Source of the DNA: Ypsolopha sequella
Taxonomy: Eukaryota > Arthropoda > Insecta > Lepidoptera > Ypsolophidae
Direction: 5' to 3'
DNA length: 64,000 bases
NCBI GenBank assembly: GCA_934047225.1
Contig: OW204000.1
Location: 12,790,001-12,854,000, forward strand
The first letter of the stretch is position 1, and the number at the start of each line of letters is the position of its first letter. Positions 1 through 9,904 of this stretch are shown in pieces. The notes under the pieces are model-generated. The model saw only the letters and a list, made by a program, of their open reading frames with translations. It was not told the DNA's origin and made no database searches. The position numbers and the translations under genes were made by a program.

Positions 1-813
1 AGAAGTGACATCATCATATTAGTTTAAGTGAACGGTTCCTTGAGACTTAGGATCACTGAAGGTCAAATGAAAGTTGAAATTTTCACAGAACACGTTTTAC
101 TATGGCTTGTATAACGGAAAATAACAAAATAAAAAAAAAAACGAAAAAGTAGCATTTTTAACGTTATCATGTCGCTCCGAAACAAGAGGACGCCAAAATA
201 TGAAAAAATTCATGGTAATATGTGATTAGATGATTACGTAAAGATTACAAGAAAAATATAGCGGTTCAGATATTAGGGCTCCGTACTCAGCGGGAGCAGC
301 TAATTGTTTGCAAGGCGCTAACTATTTTAGCGGCTAGTTTTGTCGTCTTAATGTTGCTATGGTATCTATATGTTTGTTATTTAATGTACCCGTATTGTAA
401 ATATATTTCAATATTTTAAAATATTGATCACATCGTTCGATATAGAATATATAATAATATTTAGGCACCCCACACAAGGGTCGTACACTAATAGGTCGTA
501 GTAATATCTAACAATATTGTGACTGTTGGTTGTGTACCTTAATATAATACATAGTTACAGCTACTAGTATATGTAAAAAAGTGAGTTTAATTGATAAGGC
601 CGAATTAATTCAAGAGACTAGGAACCGATCAAGGCTGAATTACTATTTTGCGAAACTCAATAAATAATTTATTATAGTTGTTTAAACTTCAAATTCAAAC
701 CCTACCCGAAGTCAATGGTAACGGGAATTCAAAATTAAAGTTTTCGAATTATATAGTCTCCAGTTTGATTTTGGGTGTAGCAATCCAAGTCACCTTGTAG
801 TATAGAGCTGTAT
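1..813. other. AT-rich stretch, no gene seen
   Basis: I see no convincing exon, RNA gene or repeat structure here. Open frames are short and interrupted. A GGGCTCCGTA-like phrase near 277 resembles the GGGTTCCGTA phrase that recurs in repeats elsewhere in the window, but there is too little of it to call an element. Confidence 0.5.
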
Positions 814-1045
814 ATATAAGGTCTTTCAATTTAAATGGAAAGTAATTTAGTACGTGATTCAGTATCGTTAATACATCACACTCCACTGCAAAGTACTTTT
901 TTTTGCGTGAACTTTTTCTTCACTTGTCCATACAAACTGAGTCAGCTGATCGGACCACTTTGTACTCTGCAGTGGAATGTAATGTATTAACGATACTGAA
1001 TCACCTCCTAAATTACTTTCCATTTAAATTGAAAGACCTTATATA
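814..1045. repeat. Foldback MITE with long terminal inverted repeats
   Basis: The left end (from TATATAAGGTCTTTC at about 814) reappears in inverted orientation at the right end (GAAAGACCTTATATA, ending about 1045). The arms match imperfectly for roughly 70-80 bases, including the phrases CAGTATCGTTAATACAT and CACTGCA. There is no coding capacity, so this is a small non-autonomous DNA element or fold-back sequence. The superfamily is not assigned because the target duplication is unclear in TA-rich flanks. Confidence 0.7.
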
Positions 1046-3409
1046 ATAAATAGTGAGAACGTTTTGATGAAATGAAGAACATGTTTCGACGTGTTTTTGC
1101 GTAATCAAACTAATACACTCATAAAATGTCTCTTCTCACAAATTAAATGTCTGTTCCACTCGTGACTGTAATAATACTCATGTCAAATGTTCTATGTCGC
1201 TGTTTCGATGCTGTTTGGGGATCATAAAGACGGGGAAGAAAAAAGAATTTTCTTCTTCATATGAAGTAAAAGAACCAAAAAATCTTGTTTGTGACTTTGT
1301 ATTACGCTAGAAACACTGTATTAAATTAGACCTTCTTTTTGTGCCCGTAGGCGGCCGTTATCTAAAGAGAGTATGTTATATTGAGCGCTCGTATACTTTA
1401 CGCAAATTATAAAGAACTGTGTAACTACATATATAAACGTGGTTGTAGTTAAGTAGCTCAATTAATTTGGTAAAGATTTGACTTACAATATCATTTTTAT
1501 TTTTATCATTACATAAGTAAGTTAACACACATTTTATTTTACATCGCTTCGTTAAGGCGATTACCGTCGCCAAATTAGCAGCTCGATATTTGTCTGTATG
1601 AATATTGACGGAAACGACATTGAAATAACGTTCAAATCAGTGCACAATGCGTGGTGGCTGTTGCGTCCTTGAAAGGGCAAAATAGGAGAAATAATACTTT
1701 TCACATGGGCGTCATTGTTCGATTGAATAATTCTATGTTATATTTATAGCTATCAAGTTTATCTATTTATCAAAGCATAAATGAATTAAATCACCTAAGC
1801 CGCTTAGGAGCAGTAGGAAATTCAAGCCAAAAAACACCATTCAGTTGAAACAATTTTTCATATAGAAGTTTTGGTGGTACGGAAAAGAAAAATGTTGCAT
1901 ATGTTGTCCTAGAGTTGATAATCCATAATACATTTTTTCAGTATTTTTGGTTTGGCCATAAATGAGGAGTAGGCTTTAGAAAGTACCCATTTGGCGGTAT
2001 TAAGGGCCTTAAGGCTAAGTGCAATCACGATAAGCTTAAAATTATACTTTTTTGATGTCAGGTTGCTAAATGAACACTAATCGAATGATTTACAACGAAT
2101 TCGGAAAGATTTCTAAACATGTTGCGTATCGCGAGATAATTCACGTAAGTCGATCCGGTTTAAATAATTAAAAATATAGTTTAATTTATAGGTACATTTT
2201 TCGTTTAGGGTATTTTTTAGATTTTAGAGTTTCCTTATTTTAGTTAAAATTAATTTTACATTCATGAATTCGTTAAATGTGATGTTATACATTTACTAAT
2301 AAATAAATGAATTTTACATGTCAAAATAAATAAGTCTTGATTTTTCGTAAGTGTGCGAATTACCTGCAAACTTCTGTATTTTTATGGATTCTTTATCAGT
2401 AACTAACTTGTGCCACACAAAATTTGACTGTGTGTTAAAAATGGTTTTGTTTTTATCGTTGATATGCGTGGATATCGTCTCCACGTCTTATTTTTTACAA
2501 GTCACAATTTTTTTATGATTACTTTTCTAAATTTTATAGTAAACTAAATTTGTTCGCGGCTCTGCCCGCGTTTGTAAATATAATTATTATTAATATTAAA
2601 ACAAAACCTTGAAACACTTGAATTATAGAGCCGTCATCAGTCGAGGGCCGAAATATATCGAGTTCATTTTTTTTTAATTGTTTTAATAACACTACTAATG
2701 AAAAGCTCGTAAAAGTTAAATATAATATATTGAATTATAGAGAGAAGATGGTTGTGAATGACGTGGGATGTAGGAGATAATCTCTGGAATTCATTAATTA
2801 ATATATAATTAATTATCTGAAAAAATTATTTGTTGTTCAATTTGCGTTTAAAGTTGCGTTGTATGATGTTACGTTTTTGGAAACCTAAAACAATATGAAC
2901 GGCCGTTTAGACATGTGTTTTAAACGCAGAACATTTTGATTTCATCATTTTATTCTTTAATTATTAAGTGGTCACGTGTGCAAACCCATATTGTTTATAC
3001 CGTTAATCATTGACACAATCCAAGGGTTTTTTCGCGATTTTGGTGTTCGTGTGAGAGATACGCGCACACAAGGGTGTGCAGAGCGTCATCTCACTCTTTC
3101 TCGTGAATTTTGTCCCTTTCTAGCTCTTCGATTTTATATAATAGATATTGTGAGTATGGTTTCTTATTCATTGTTGAAGAAGAGTAGTGTATGAACTCTA
3201 GTTTTCGTAGTTTTGATTATTTGTATTGATTTTGAATAGATAAAATATAGTTATTTTTAGTGAAAGATTAATTTATTGATAACAAATAAAAGAACAATTT
3301 AAATAACACCATTGATCTAAAATTCTAAACTAAACTATATACCTAAAGAATGTATATTTGTATATATATTCTAATTAAAAATTACTCAAATTAAATAAAA
3401 CATTACCCA
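1046..3409. other. AT-rich intergenic stretch, no gene seen
   Basis: About 2.4 kb with no recognisable coding exon. Short open frames, such as one at 2976-3194 on the plus strand, have no splice-site context or recognisable protein features. There is no clear tandem or inverted structure. Confidence 0.45.
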
Positions 3410-3414
3410 TAGTA

Positions 3415-4031
3415 CCCTTAGTCTCTTTAGACTGGCAGCGTTACAACGTTGGGCTGAGACAGGCTCCAGCACTTGGATCACCAGAGGTGTCGACAAGACG
3501 TGACGACAGTTCTTCAAACAGTTGTCACGCACCTGAGCCCCATTGCCCCAGTTTCAACTCCAAACGGTGCAAAAATGTAGCCCTCGCCAAGGGCATCATA
3601 CTTGCGCCGCTTTCGAGACTGTTGCCTCCGCAGGTATGCTAGCCCTGATCGAAGTCGCCCGTTAAGTGGGACGGGGCAAGTGTGTCTGCACACGTCGCGG
3701 TCGCATCCCACGCAATCGGCCTGCCACGCTTCCAAGCAAGGAGCGTAATTCCATCGGGCCGCTTGCAGTCGTCTCGGACTATCCCTGATGGGTCTCGAAT
3801 GGCTGGTACATTGGGACTGACAAGAGCCCGATGGATGACATCATTGAGGTCAGCGTGGCGGGCTAAACGTCCGGCGCATGATAGACCATGGTGCCCAAGC
3901 TGGTCGACGTACTCTCCACAACGGCAACGGTGTAATACATTTATTTTCGTGCCTAACCGGAGACTGCAGGCCAAATTCAGGGTGTAACGGTCTAATAAGG
4001 TGCCAATATTACTAGACGGGATGGCGTTCAA
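3415..4031 (-). pseudogene. Retrotransposon C-terminus relic (zinc knuckle plus endonuclease-like domain), copy 1
   Basis: This is the C-terminal end of a non-LTR retrotransposon polyprotein, broken by frameshifts. The upstream frame (4031-3639) reads LRLGTKINVLHRCRCGEYVD, then a CxC...HHGLSC zinc-knuckle-like cluster, then KRPDG and WDAT about 18 residues later. That spacing resembles the PD...D core of restriction-like endonucleases found at the C-terminus of R2/R4-type elements. The reading then shifts frame (3735-3514) to RKRRKYDALGEGYIFAPFGV. A third frame gives QRCNAAS close to 3440. A second copy in the same orientation lies at 15190-15775. I recognise the family from many animal genomes; the exact clade is inferred. 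It is clearly non-functional. Confidence 0.7.
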
Positions 4032-4085
4032 CCAACATCCCGACTCGCGTTCATTAGAGGCTAGGAAGACTCATCGGTCAGTGGG

Positions 4086-4241
4086 TCTACCGCGTAATTC
4101 TCATTTTCATCAACATCAAGTTGAGATTGAAATTTGACGTGCGTGCGACGACGCCCGCCTAACACGCCATCTCTTTTACACACGTTGAATTTCGCATGCA
4201 TTTGCTTGAAGTTGATACAAATGAGAATTACGCGGTAGAGC
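4086..4241. repeat. Short inverted repeat pair (foldback)
   Basis: The phrase CTACCGCGTAATTCTCATTT near 4088 returns inverted as AAATGAGAATTACGCGGTAG near 4240, with about 110 bases between the arms. The loop contains a second inexact inverted match (CATCAAGTT against AACTTGA). It is a small foldback or MITE fragment beside the retrotransposon relic. No target duplication was confirmed. Confidence 0.6.
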
Positions 4242-4587
4242 CCCTGCTCGGTGGGCTGCTCCTTCAAGCAGCTTTGTTTGCTTTTTATTATTATTATATT
4301 TAGTTAAATTTGAAACAGCTACTGGCTCAGACTTCGGAATAATCATCTGCAAATTTAATTTATTCTTTTTTCATTAATAAATTTTGAAATGATGTTTTTT
4401 TTGCGTTTTCGTAGAGTTAATTTCGTTCCCGAAATATAAAATGTAAAATAACGAATTTAATAAATTATATATACTGAATTTATGGGAAAAAAATGCAAAA
4501 CTGTGAACTGGAGTTAAACCAGGACGATGCTATTCTCGGCAAATAGTTTTCAAGCCTTGTGGTCACTTGGCAGCTCACTGTTACCGC

Positions 4588-5050
4588 ACTTCAATTCAAT
4601 TCAATTCAAAATCCTTTATTGCACACAAAAATAAAACGTATGACAATTATCAGTAATCTTAAAGTTTAAACTAAAGCCAAGCTTATTTTTGAAAGAGATT
4701 TCTACCCTTGGTGATAGAATCGATTAAACAAAAATATTGTATTTCACAAGTGCACACAAAGACAAAAAACTGTTTAAAACCCATGAGTTAAAAAAAATAT
4801 ATAACAATTAAATACTAGTCTAGATAAATTAAATTCTTATAAATAATATATACAAAAATGTATATACACGCTAAACATTTATAAAAATAATAAATATTAT
4901 TACAAAACAAAATAATCCTGAATTGTATCATTATGAATACATACTTGTAAAAGGAAATAACTACAGAAAAAACTCTTCTTGAAAATGCCAATAGCTGGAG
5001 TATTACGAATTGTCAGTAAAACTCGCTCATAGATACCACATTGTTGTGCG
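4588..5050 (-). mobile_element. 3' end of a Jockey/CR1-type retrotransposon
   Basis: Read on the minus strand, the segment begins with a fragment that translates as SIRNTPAIGIFKKSFFCS-like sequence (about 5010-4950), typical of the last residues of Jockey/CR1 reverse transcriptases. It continues as a 3' untranslated region and ends in TGTGCAATAAAGGATTTTGA followed by a TTGAA-unit tail at about 4610-4590. The tail resembles the one at 13.69 kb, where a longer reverse transcriptase relic precedes it. The copy is 5'-truncated. Confidence 0.6.
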
Positions 5051-5396
5051 CACTATTGCTTATATATTTTTTTATAAGTATTTACAATGGGCTATTGACA
5101 ACACCGTGATTATTATTATAAGTACAATATTAATGGTTGACTATGAATCATACAAAAAAGAAAAGTGTTGAACAAAAACCTAAATGCGTTGTTTTGTGTT
5201 CTATCCCAACGACTGACGTGGTCCATTGCTAGTCGCAAGGCACCAAACCACACTATAGCTTACATCGGTTCGCGTAATTGGATGCGACTACATAATTAAT
5301 AAAGCTTTCTTCCCAACAAACTACGTGATCCGTTGCAACTACTTTATTAAATAGAAAATTGACCTAACTGACCACGGTAAAGTGTGAACTTGTAAT

Positions 5397-5641
5397 TATA
5401 AGATTTTTAATGTAGTTTTAGTTTATTAAAAGTTAATAATAAAAAGGTAAAAATGAGAATTTTACTCAAGATATACTTCGGGCCCCACTGGGCCCGGCAT
5501 CAGTTGAAAATCAATCAATCAAGAGATTCTCAACTGATGCCGGGCCCAGTGGGGCCCGAAATATATCTTGAGTAACATTCTCATTTTTACCTTTTTATTA
5601 TTAACTTTTAATAAACTAAAACTACATTAAAAGTCTTATAA
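5397..5641. repeat. Near-perfect 245-bp palindrome (foldback element)
   Basis: Two arms of about 115 bases are almost exact inverted copies around a short spacer (AATCAATCAATCAAGAG region, about 5512-5528). The innermost part of each arm contains GGGCCCCACTGGGCCCGGCA or its complement. The outer arms are AT-rich and contain TAATAATAAAAAGGT. So few arm differences suggest recent formation or gene conversion between arms. There is no coding capacity. Confidence 0.8.
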
Positions 5642-6400
5642 AAAAGAGACAAATATATGTTTATCAAAAAACTTGTAATTATGAGATATATACGAGTCTA
5701 GCAAAGACCATTTCTGAGGAAGCGACTCTATGGGGTGTTTTAAAGAAAAAAAACCTAAAAAAAATGGAAAAAAGTGGTGCGAACAAGAAGTGGTCAAATC
5801 CAGAAATAGTCAAATAAAGAAGAGGTCGTTTATAAAAGTGGTCTCCAAACGAGTGGTCTCCAAAAGAACAAGTGTTCATAACTAGTGCCTGATGATGTCG
5901 TAAAACGACGAAACCGGTAGCACCTTAAAAGGTAATTAAACATTATTATATTTGTGGAACCGAGTACCAAGAAGTTTTATTTAATATTGCAAGATGTCGT
6001 TCCATCAAGAAGCAACAACATTCACCGTCAACTGTTCATAACTAGGCACAAGTGTTCATACCTATTTACTAGTGTTCATACCTAGGTACAATTCTTTTAA
6101 TTAATAATTTAGGTTACGCTGGTAACAGAAAAGGCATAGCGTGGTTGTGTTATAATTGTTACTTTAAATACACTAGATGGACATATTTAGATAATCCTTT
6201 GGCGTTTTGGTAATCCATTACTTGTAGAAATGTTCCTTGTAGGTAGACTTTTAGGCGAAAGCAGGTATTCCAGGCACTGATTTTGGTTTTTGGAAGTTTA
6301 TTCTTAACAATTTTGACGCAAACGTTATCATACAAAATTACTTGAGATCCAAAAAATCAGTTTTGCTTTCGGCGTTTTAATTTCTTTTTCAATGCATGTG
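5642..6400. other. Non-coding stretch around the ribozyme-like motif
   Basis: No coding exon was recognised. From 5720 to 5880 the sequence repeats AGTGGTC/AAGAAGTGGTC and CTCCAAA phrases. A GTGTTCATA(A/C)CTA phrase recurs near 5870, 6050 and 6070. An open frame on the minus strand (5879-5679) only mirrors A-rich runs. The block may be the 3' part of a decayed retroelement carrying the hammerhead-like motif. Confidence 0.4.
5885..5923 (+). ncRNA. Candidate type I hammerhead ribozyme
   Basis: All core elements of a hammerhead occur in order. Stem I is GTGC (5885-5888) pairing with GCAC (5920-5923). The core CTGATGA is at 5889-5895. Stem II is GTCGT (5897-5901) pairing with ACGAC (5905-5909) around an AAA loop. 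GAAA follows at 5910-5913. A very short stem III is formed by AC (5913-5914) and GT (5917-5918), giving a GTA cleavage triplet with predicted scission after 5919. One extra T at 5896 sits between the core and stem II. Hammerheads with very short stem III are known in Penelope-like elements, retrozymes and satellite DNAs, where they are thought to act as dimers; the ACCGGT here is self-complementary. Activity is not shown, and no Penelope reverse transcriptase was found nearby. Confidence 0.55.
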
Positions 6401-6404
6401 CTCG

Positions 6405-6725
6405 TAAAGGCCCACTTTTTATGCATCAAAACCGAACAAAAAGTCGAATATTTTGCCCTAGGGCTTTATTATTATTTTTTTTTTAATTTGCTTACAATGG
6501 TTGGCTAACCTGCAGCCTTTCCTGTGTACCATAGACGTTATACTTTTTTTTCCACTGTTTAACGGCTCTGGATACAGTCCTTTTGAGCCAATTATAATTT
6601 AAAGTTCACAAGATTATATTTGTTTTCATTTCCTCACACTATGCATTAAAAAATGTAGTATGATACACGGGCGTAAAAGCAATAAATTACTCGGTTACGT
6701 TTAAAACACTCGCTACGCTCGTGTT
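6405..6725 (+). repeat. Dispersed repeat A, copy 1
   Basis: About 320 bases match, in inverted orientation, the segment at 55655-55965. Shared phrases include TGTGTACCATAGACGTTATA/GTGGTACACAGG, AACGGCTCTGGATACAGTCC, TTTTGAGCCAATTATAATTT and AATAAATTACTCGGTTACGT. Just beyond the right end, 6685-6755 holds a small palindrome around the ACACTCGCTACGCTCGTGTT phrase. Two diverged copies 49 kb apart show an interspersed family of unknown class. Confidence 0.7.
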
Positions 6726-6987
6726 TTAAATCGTCCTCGTAATTTATTCCTTTGCGCCCTTGTAGCATAAACTACTATTGTATAGTGTCGCAAAGCCCGA
6801 ACGGTAAACAATTAAAAACAACCACTTAGTTAACACATATTTCTTAAGCTCCTCATAATTAATTATCATATATTTTGGATTAAAAAAATATTATTGTATA
6901 ACCTAGTATACGAGTGGTAAAAATGGTTTCGGTCAGTACGTTTTCAAACACGAGATGAATCGAATTAAAAACAAGGAAGTAGGCTTA

Positions 6988-7216
6988 CCCCCGGTTTCTG
7001 AAAGGCCAATCAAAGTTAACAGTAGATTAAAAAAACTTTAACCGCAAATAACGGTGAAAATAAAGCATATATGAAGTCTGAATAGTGATGAATCAATTTA
7101 GAAAACTTAGTAAATTTTTGATTTCAATGTAAAATTCCCACTTTTTCTGGCTTAATCCGCCGATAATTATTTTTTAATCTACTGTTAACATTGGTTGGCC
7201 TTTCAGAAACCGGGGG
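6988..7216. mobile_element. MITE flanked by TTA duplications (PIF/Harbinger-like)
   Basis: A 229-bp element has terminal inverted repeats of about 47 bases beginning CCCCCGGTTTCTGAAAGGCC. It is flanked on both sides by TTA (6985-6987 and 7217-7219). A three-base TTA/TWA target duplication is the known signature of PIF/Harbinger transposons. There is no coding capacity, so it would depend on a transposase encoded elsewhere. Confidence 0.75.
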
Positions 7217-7515
7217 TTAGTCTTGGTCCGATAATAGAGTATGTTTTCCAAATCCGCTTTGAAGCCTCGTCCATGATACAGATTATACTTGCGAGTTACT
7301 TTTTTCCAAATAACGGTAACATTTCCGACCAGATTTATAGAAATTGTTATTCAGGCTTGTGGTATTTTAATCTAGAAAGCGCATATAAAATCGTGCTGAA
7401 AACCTCTCGTAAAACGAAGTTTTTGTTAACCACTTAAAATAGTCTAACATCACTATGAATCACTTGAAATAAGACATCAGAACTCACTTACAAGCAAATA
7501 AGTCAATTAGAAAAA

Positions 7516-7834
7516 ATGAATTTGCGCAGATACTTATTCCATCAATACAAATTAAAAATGTTTGAACATGTAGAGAGGATGAATGAAAGTAAATTGACGA
7601 AAGAAATTTTTGGTGCGCAAGTGGAAGGTACAGGTCGACCAGGCCGCCCTAGAAGAACGTATGCTGATCAAATTGGCGACATACTAAAGAAGGGCCATGT
7701 CAAAAGTACCCGGATCAGAAGAGCTTGTATGACTAGATTGATTGATGGAGAAGATGCGAAAGAGGTGTGTCTGGATCGTACGTAGCAGATGGAAATATGT
7801 AGTCTCTGTCTACCCCTCTGGGAGACAGGTGTGA
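7516..7834 (+). pseudogene. RTE-type retrotransposon, reverse transcriptase C-terminal tail
   Basis: The frame 7516-7785 reads FEHVERMNESKLTKEIF, then GRPGRPRRTYADQIGDILKK and CLDRT. This matches the HVxRM...GRPRxTWxDxxxxDL tail typical of insect RTE-like endonuclease/reverse transcriptase ORFs. After a one-base shift near 7776 the reading continues as SRWKYVVSVYPSGRQV and stops at about 7834, which completes the usual C-terminus. The upstream reverse transcriptase core is absent, so the copy is 5'-truncated and frameshifted. Confidence 0.75.
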
Positions 7835-8457
7835 GTATATGTAAATTGAAAATCACTGTGAATTCAACCTTCATGCCCAAAAAGAGTATGCCTGAAGTAC
7901 AGTGATAAGCGAGTCAAATTGCGATGGAATATTTGTTGTTGAAAAGTGTAACCTACTCGTACAAGTTATAGACTGTTCAAATATTCGGAACACCTCTAGT
8001 ACCTCTGCAAGGGCTCATGTTATGACAGTAGAACTAGTTCATATTTAAAAAAAGATAATTAATGCATAATAAAATTTCATGTCAAACTAAATTAGTTAAT
8101 TACATAGATCCAGTGGCAGCGACTGCACGCGACACTTAATACCCAGCAATACGATGCGTAGCGCCATTAGAACACGAGAATCAAAGGCATACCTGGCTCA
8201 AGGATATTTATAACACGGGCACATGAAAATAACTAACATTTAAGGCAATAAAAAATTAAACATTATGATTATAACAAAGAAACTACTCATTTCGAGGTCT
8301 GCGATCAACAGGTAAGCCATTGTACCGACACAGAAGAGGTATCCATCAACTGTACAAGCGCGTTTATGACGGGGTCTGAAGTTTGAAAGGTCGGACAGAG
8401 GGGGCCGGTCCGGTGATTCCAGGTCTCGTTAGTGTATAGATGTATAATGAAGGTGGT
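7835..8457. other. Non-coding stretch
   Basis: I see no supported gene. Base composition rises in GC toward 8400, leading into the CpG-rich block at 8458-8718. Confidence 0.4.
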
Positions 8458-8463
8458 ACTTAC

Positions 8464-8640
8464 GCGGTGGCGCGCGGCGGGAGGTCGCGAGCGGTCCGGA
8501 TGGGGCCGCGTGGCCGGGCTGCGGCAGACTGTTGCTCCCGGGCCCGCTTCACTTGTTACGTGCCACCCTGCGCCGACCCCCGCCCGCACACCCCCGCCTG
8601 CCGCACCCCGCACCCCTAGCCCTGTCCTGCCCGCCCCTCA
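8464..8640 (-). other. CpG-rich block ending at a strong minus-strand splice donor (possible first exon)
   Basis: About 180 bases are strikingly GC- and CpG-rich compared with their AT-rich surroundings. On the minus strand the block ends in CCGC followed by a textbook GTAAGT donor (complement of 8463-8458). A minus-strand frame from an ATG at 8613 stays open through the donor, about 50 Arg/Pro/Ala/Gly-rich residues. In insects, GC-rich first exons of this type are common. No downstream exon was identified within 1-8300, so this is only a candidate leader exon or promoter. The plus strand is also open across it. Confidence 0.3.
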
Positions 8641-8662
8641 CCAATACTCCTTCACTTTGCAG

Positions 8663-8718
8663 CATCATTCCGACCTACTACATAAACTTGTCATCCTTGA
8701 CAAATTAATCGAATACAG
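8663..8718 (+). other. Candidate 56-bp internal exon on the plus strand
   Basis: The segment is preceded by a pyrimidine-rich acceptor-like stretch ending TTTGCAG (to 8662) and followed by GTAAAAAG (8719 on). Its open frame reads HHSDLLHKLVILDKLIEY, which has the regularity of a helical coding sequence and continues the proline-rich frame upstream. I do not recognise the protein. The alternative is that both splice signals are chance and the functional feature is the minus-strand block overlapping this region. Confidence 0.25.
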
Positions 8719-8719
8719 G

Positions 8720-9400
8720 TAAAAAGCCCACATGAGGGATTTTTTGATCTTTACCGGTGGTAATGTTTTTATTCTAGGTCAGCTTTTTGTCAGTCAAAGT
8801 TAGCGCACGAAATCTTCCTGTTTGGGTAACATTCATTTGGGAATATAAAGACAGCTACAATGTAGATAGCTAAACCATCTAAAATACAATGTGGGTCGCT
8901 CGTATCACTTTCAGGTTACCGATTCCGTAACTAAGGTGGGCTTGCGCTAAGGTTTACTTCTAAAAATAAAAAATAAAATGGAAATGAAAATATTTTCTTC
9001 AAGAAAACACCCGCGTTTTTCATACAGCTTAGAAAATAATCCTCATACATTGAGCGATTTTTTATTGATATTAAAAATTTAATTAAATGCAGAAAGTTAG
9101 CCTTTGAAACGCAGATAATGAAAATTAATTGCATTTTTAAATTTTTCTTCAGCCTGTTTTATTTTATTGCTCAAATCCTGGCAAAAGGATAATTGAATCG
9201 TACTATGTGATTTTTTGTAACTTTCAAGGGTAAAGAGCAGATGCTTTTTTAATTTAAAAAAATGTTTGGTTGTCAACGTTTCAAAGGCTAAATTTGAAAT
9301 TAATAAAAAGTTGTTCAATGATCGTACATTAAAATTACAAAAAAATTAAAGGTCTTTCTTCTGGTGAACAATGTTCAGAGAAAATTAAAAATATTATTTA
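8720..9400. other. AT-rich stretch, no gene seen
   Basis: Two overlapping minus-strand frames (9134-8931 and 9318-9097) are lysine/phenylalanine-rich, as expected from A/T runs, and resemble no protein I know. The phrase CCTTTGAAACG near 9101 returns inverted near 9280 (CGTTTCAAAGG), a weak inverted repeat of about 190 bases. Confidence 0.35.
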
Positions 9401-9407
9401 TACGTTT

Positions 9408-9528
9408 AAGCCCAGTGTTTGTGAGTATGGGCAATTCTTCCAGGATGACCGCCGGAAGTGGCAGAGTCCTGGAAAGGCTTAAATTATGTCCAGCAGTGGA
9501 CGAACTAGGGTGATGGATGGTTTTAAGC
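9408..9528 (+). repeat. Retroposon family B 3' end, copy 1
   Basis: The segment GAGTATGGGCAATTCTTCCA to GGGTGATGGATGG matches the family found at 10440-10781 (opposite orientation) and 53069-53155 (opposite orientation). Shared phrases are CAATTCTTCCAGGATGAC, AGTCCTGGAAAG and CCAGCAGTGGACGAACTAGG. Ending in GATG units suggests a non-LTR or SINE-like 3' tail on this strand. Confidence 0.65.
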
Positions 9529-9904
9529 TACAGAGAACATATTGAAAGGGTGCCCCGTGGTAAATGATAATTAGACGAAAAATTTATCAATCTAGTAACC
9601 ATGCTATTTCATACAGGTGGTTTGTACCTGTAGGCGCATAAAAAGTACAGATTGCGCTATTTTACTTACTTTGAGTTTACAAATAGTTTTTGAGTTTTAA
9701 AACAAACTGAAAATAACCTAAAGATGTTTTTATATTTAGATTAAAGATACCTTCGACATCTTTGATAACTTGACTGAGAGGTGCTGAGATTTGAATTTTT
9801 TTGACAGGTGATGTGTAAATGTTAATATTTTTACTGCTTTGATAGTGTGATTAAGAAAATGCGTGAATCTGGTTTTGTTTACTTTTATGTAAAGGTGTGA
9901 AAGT

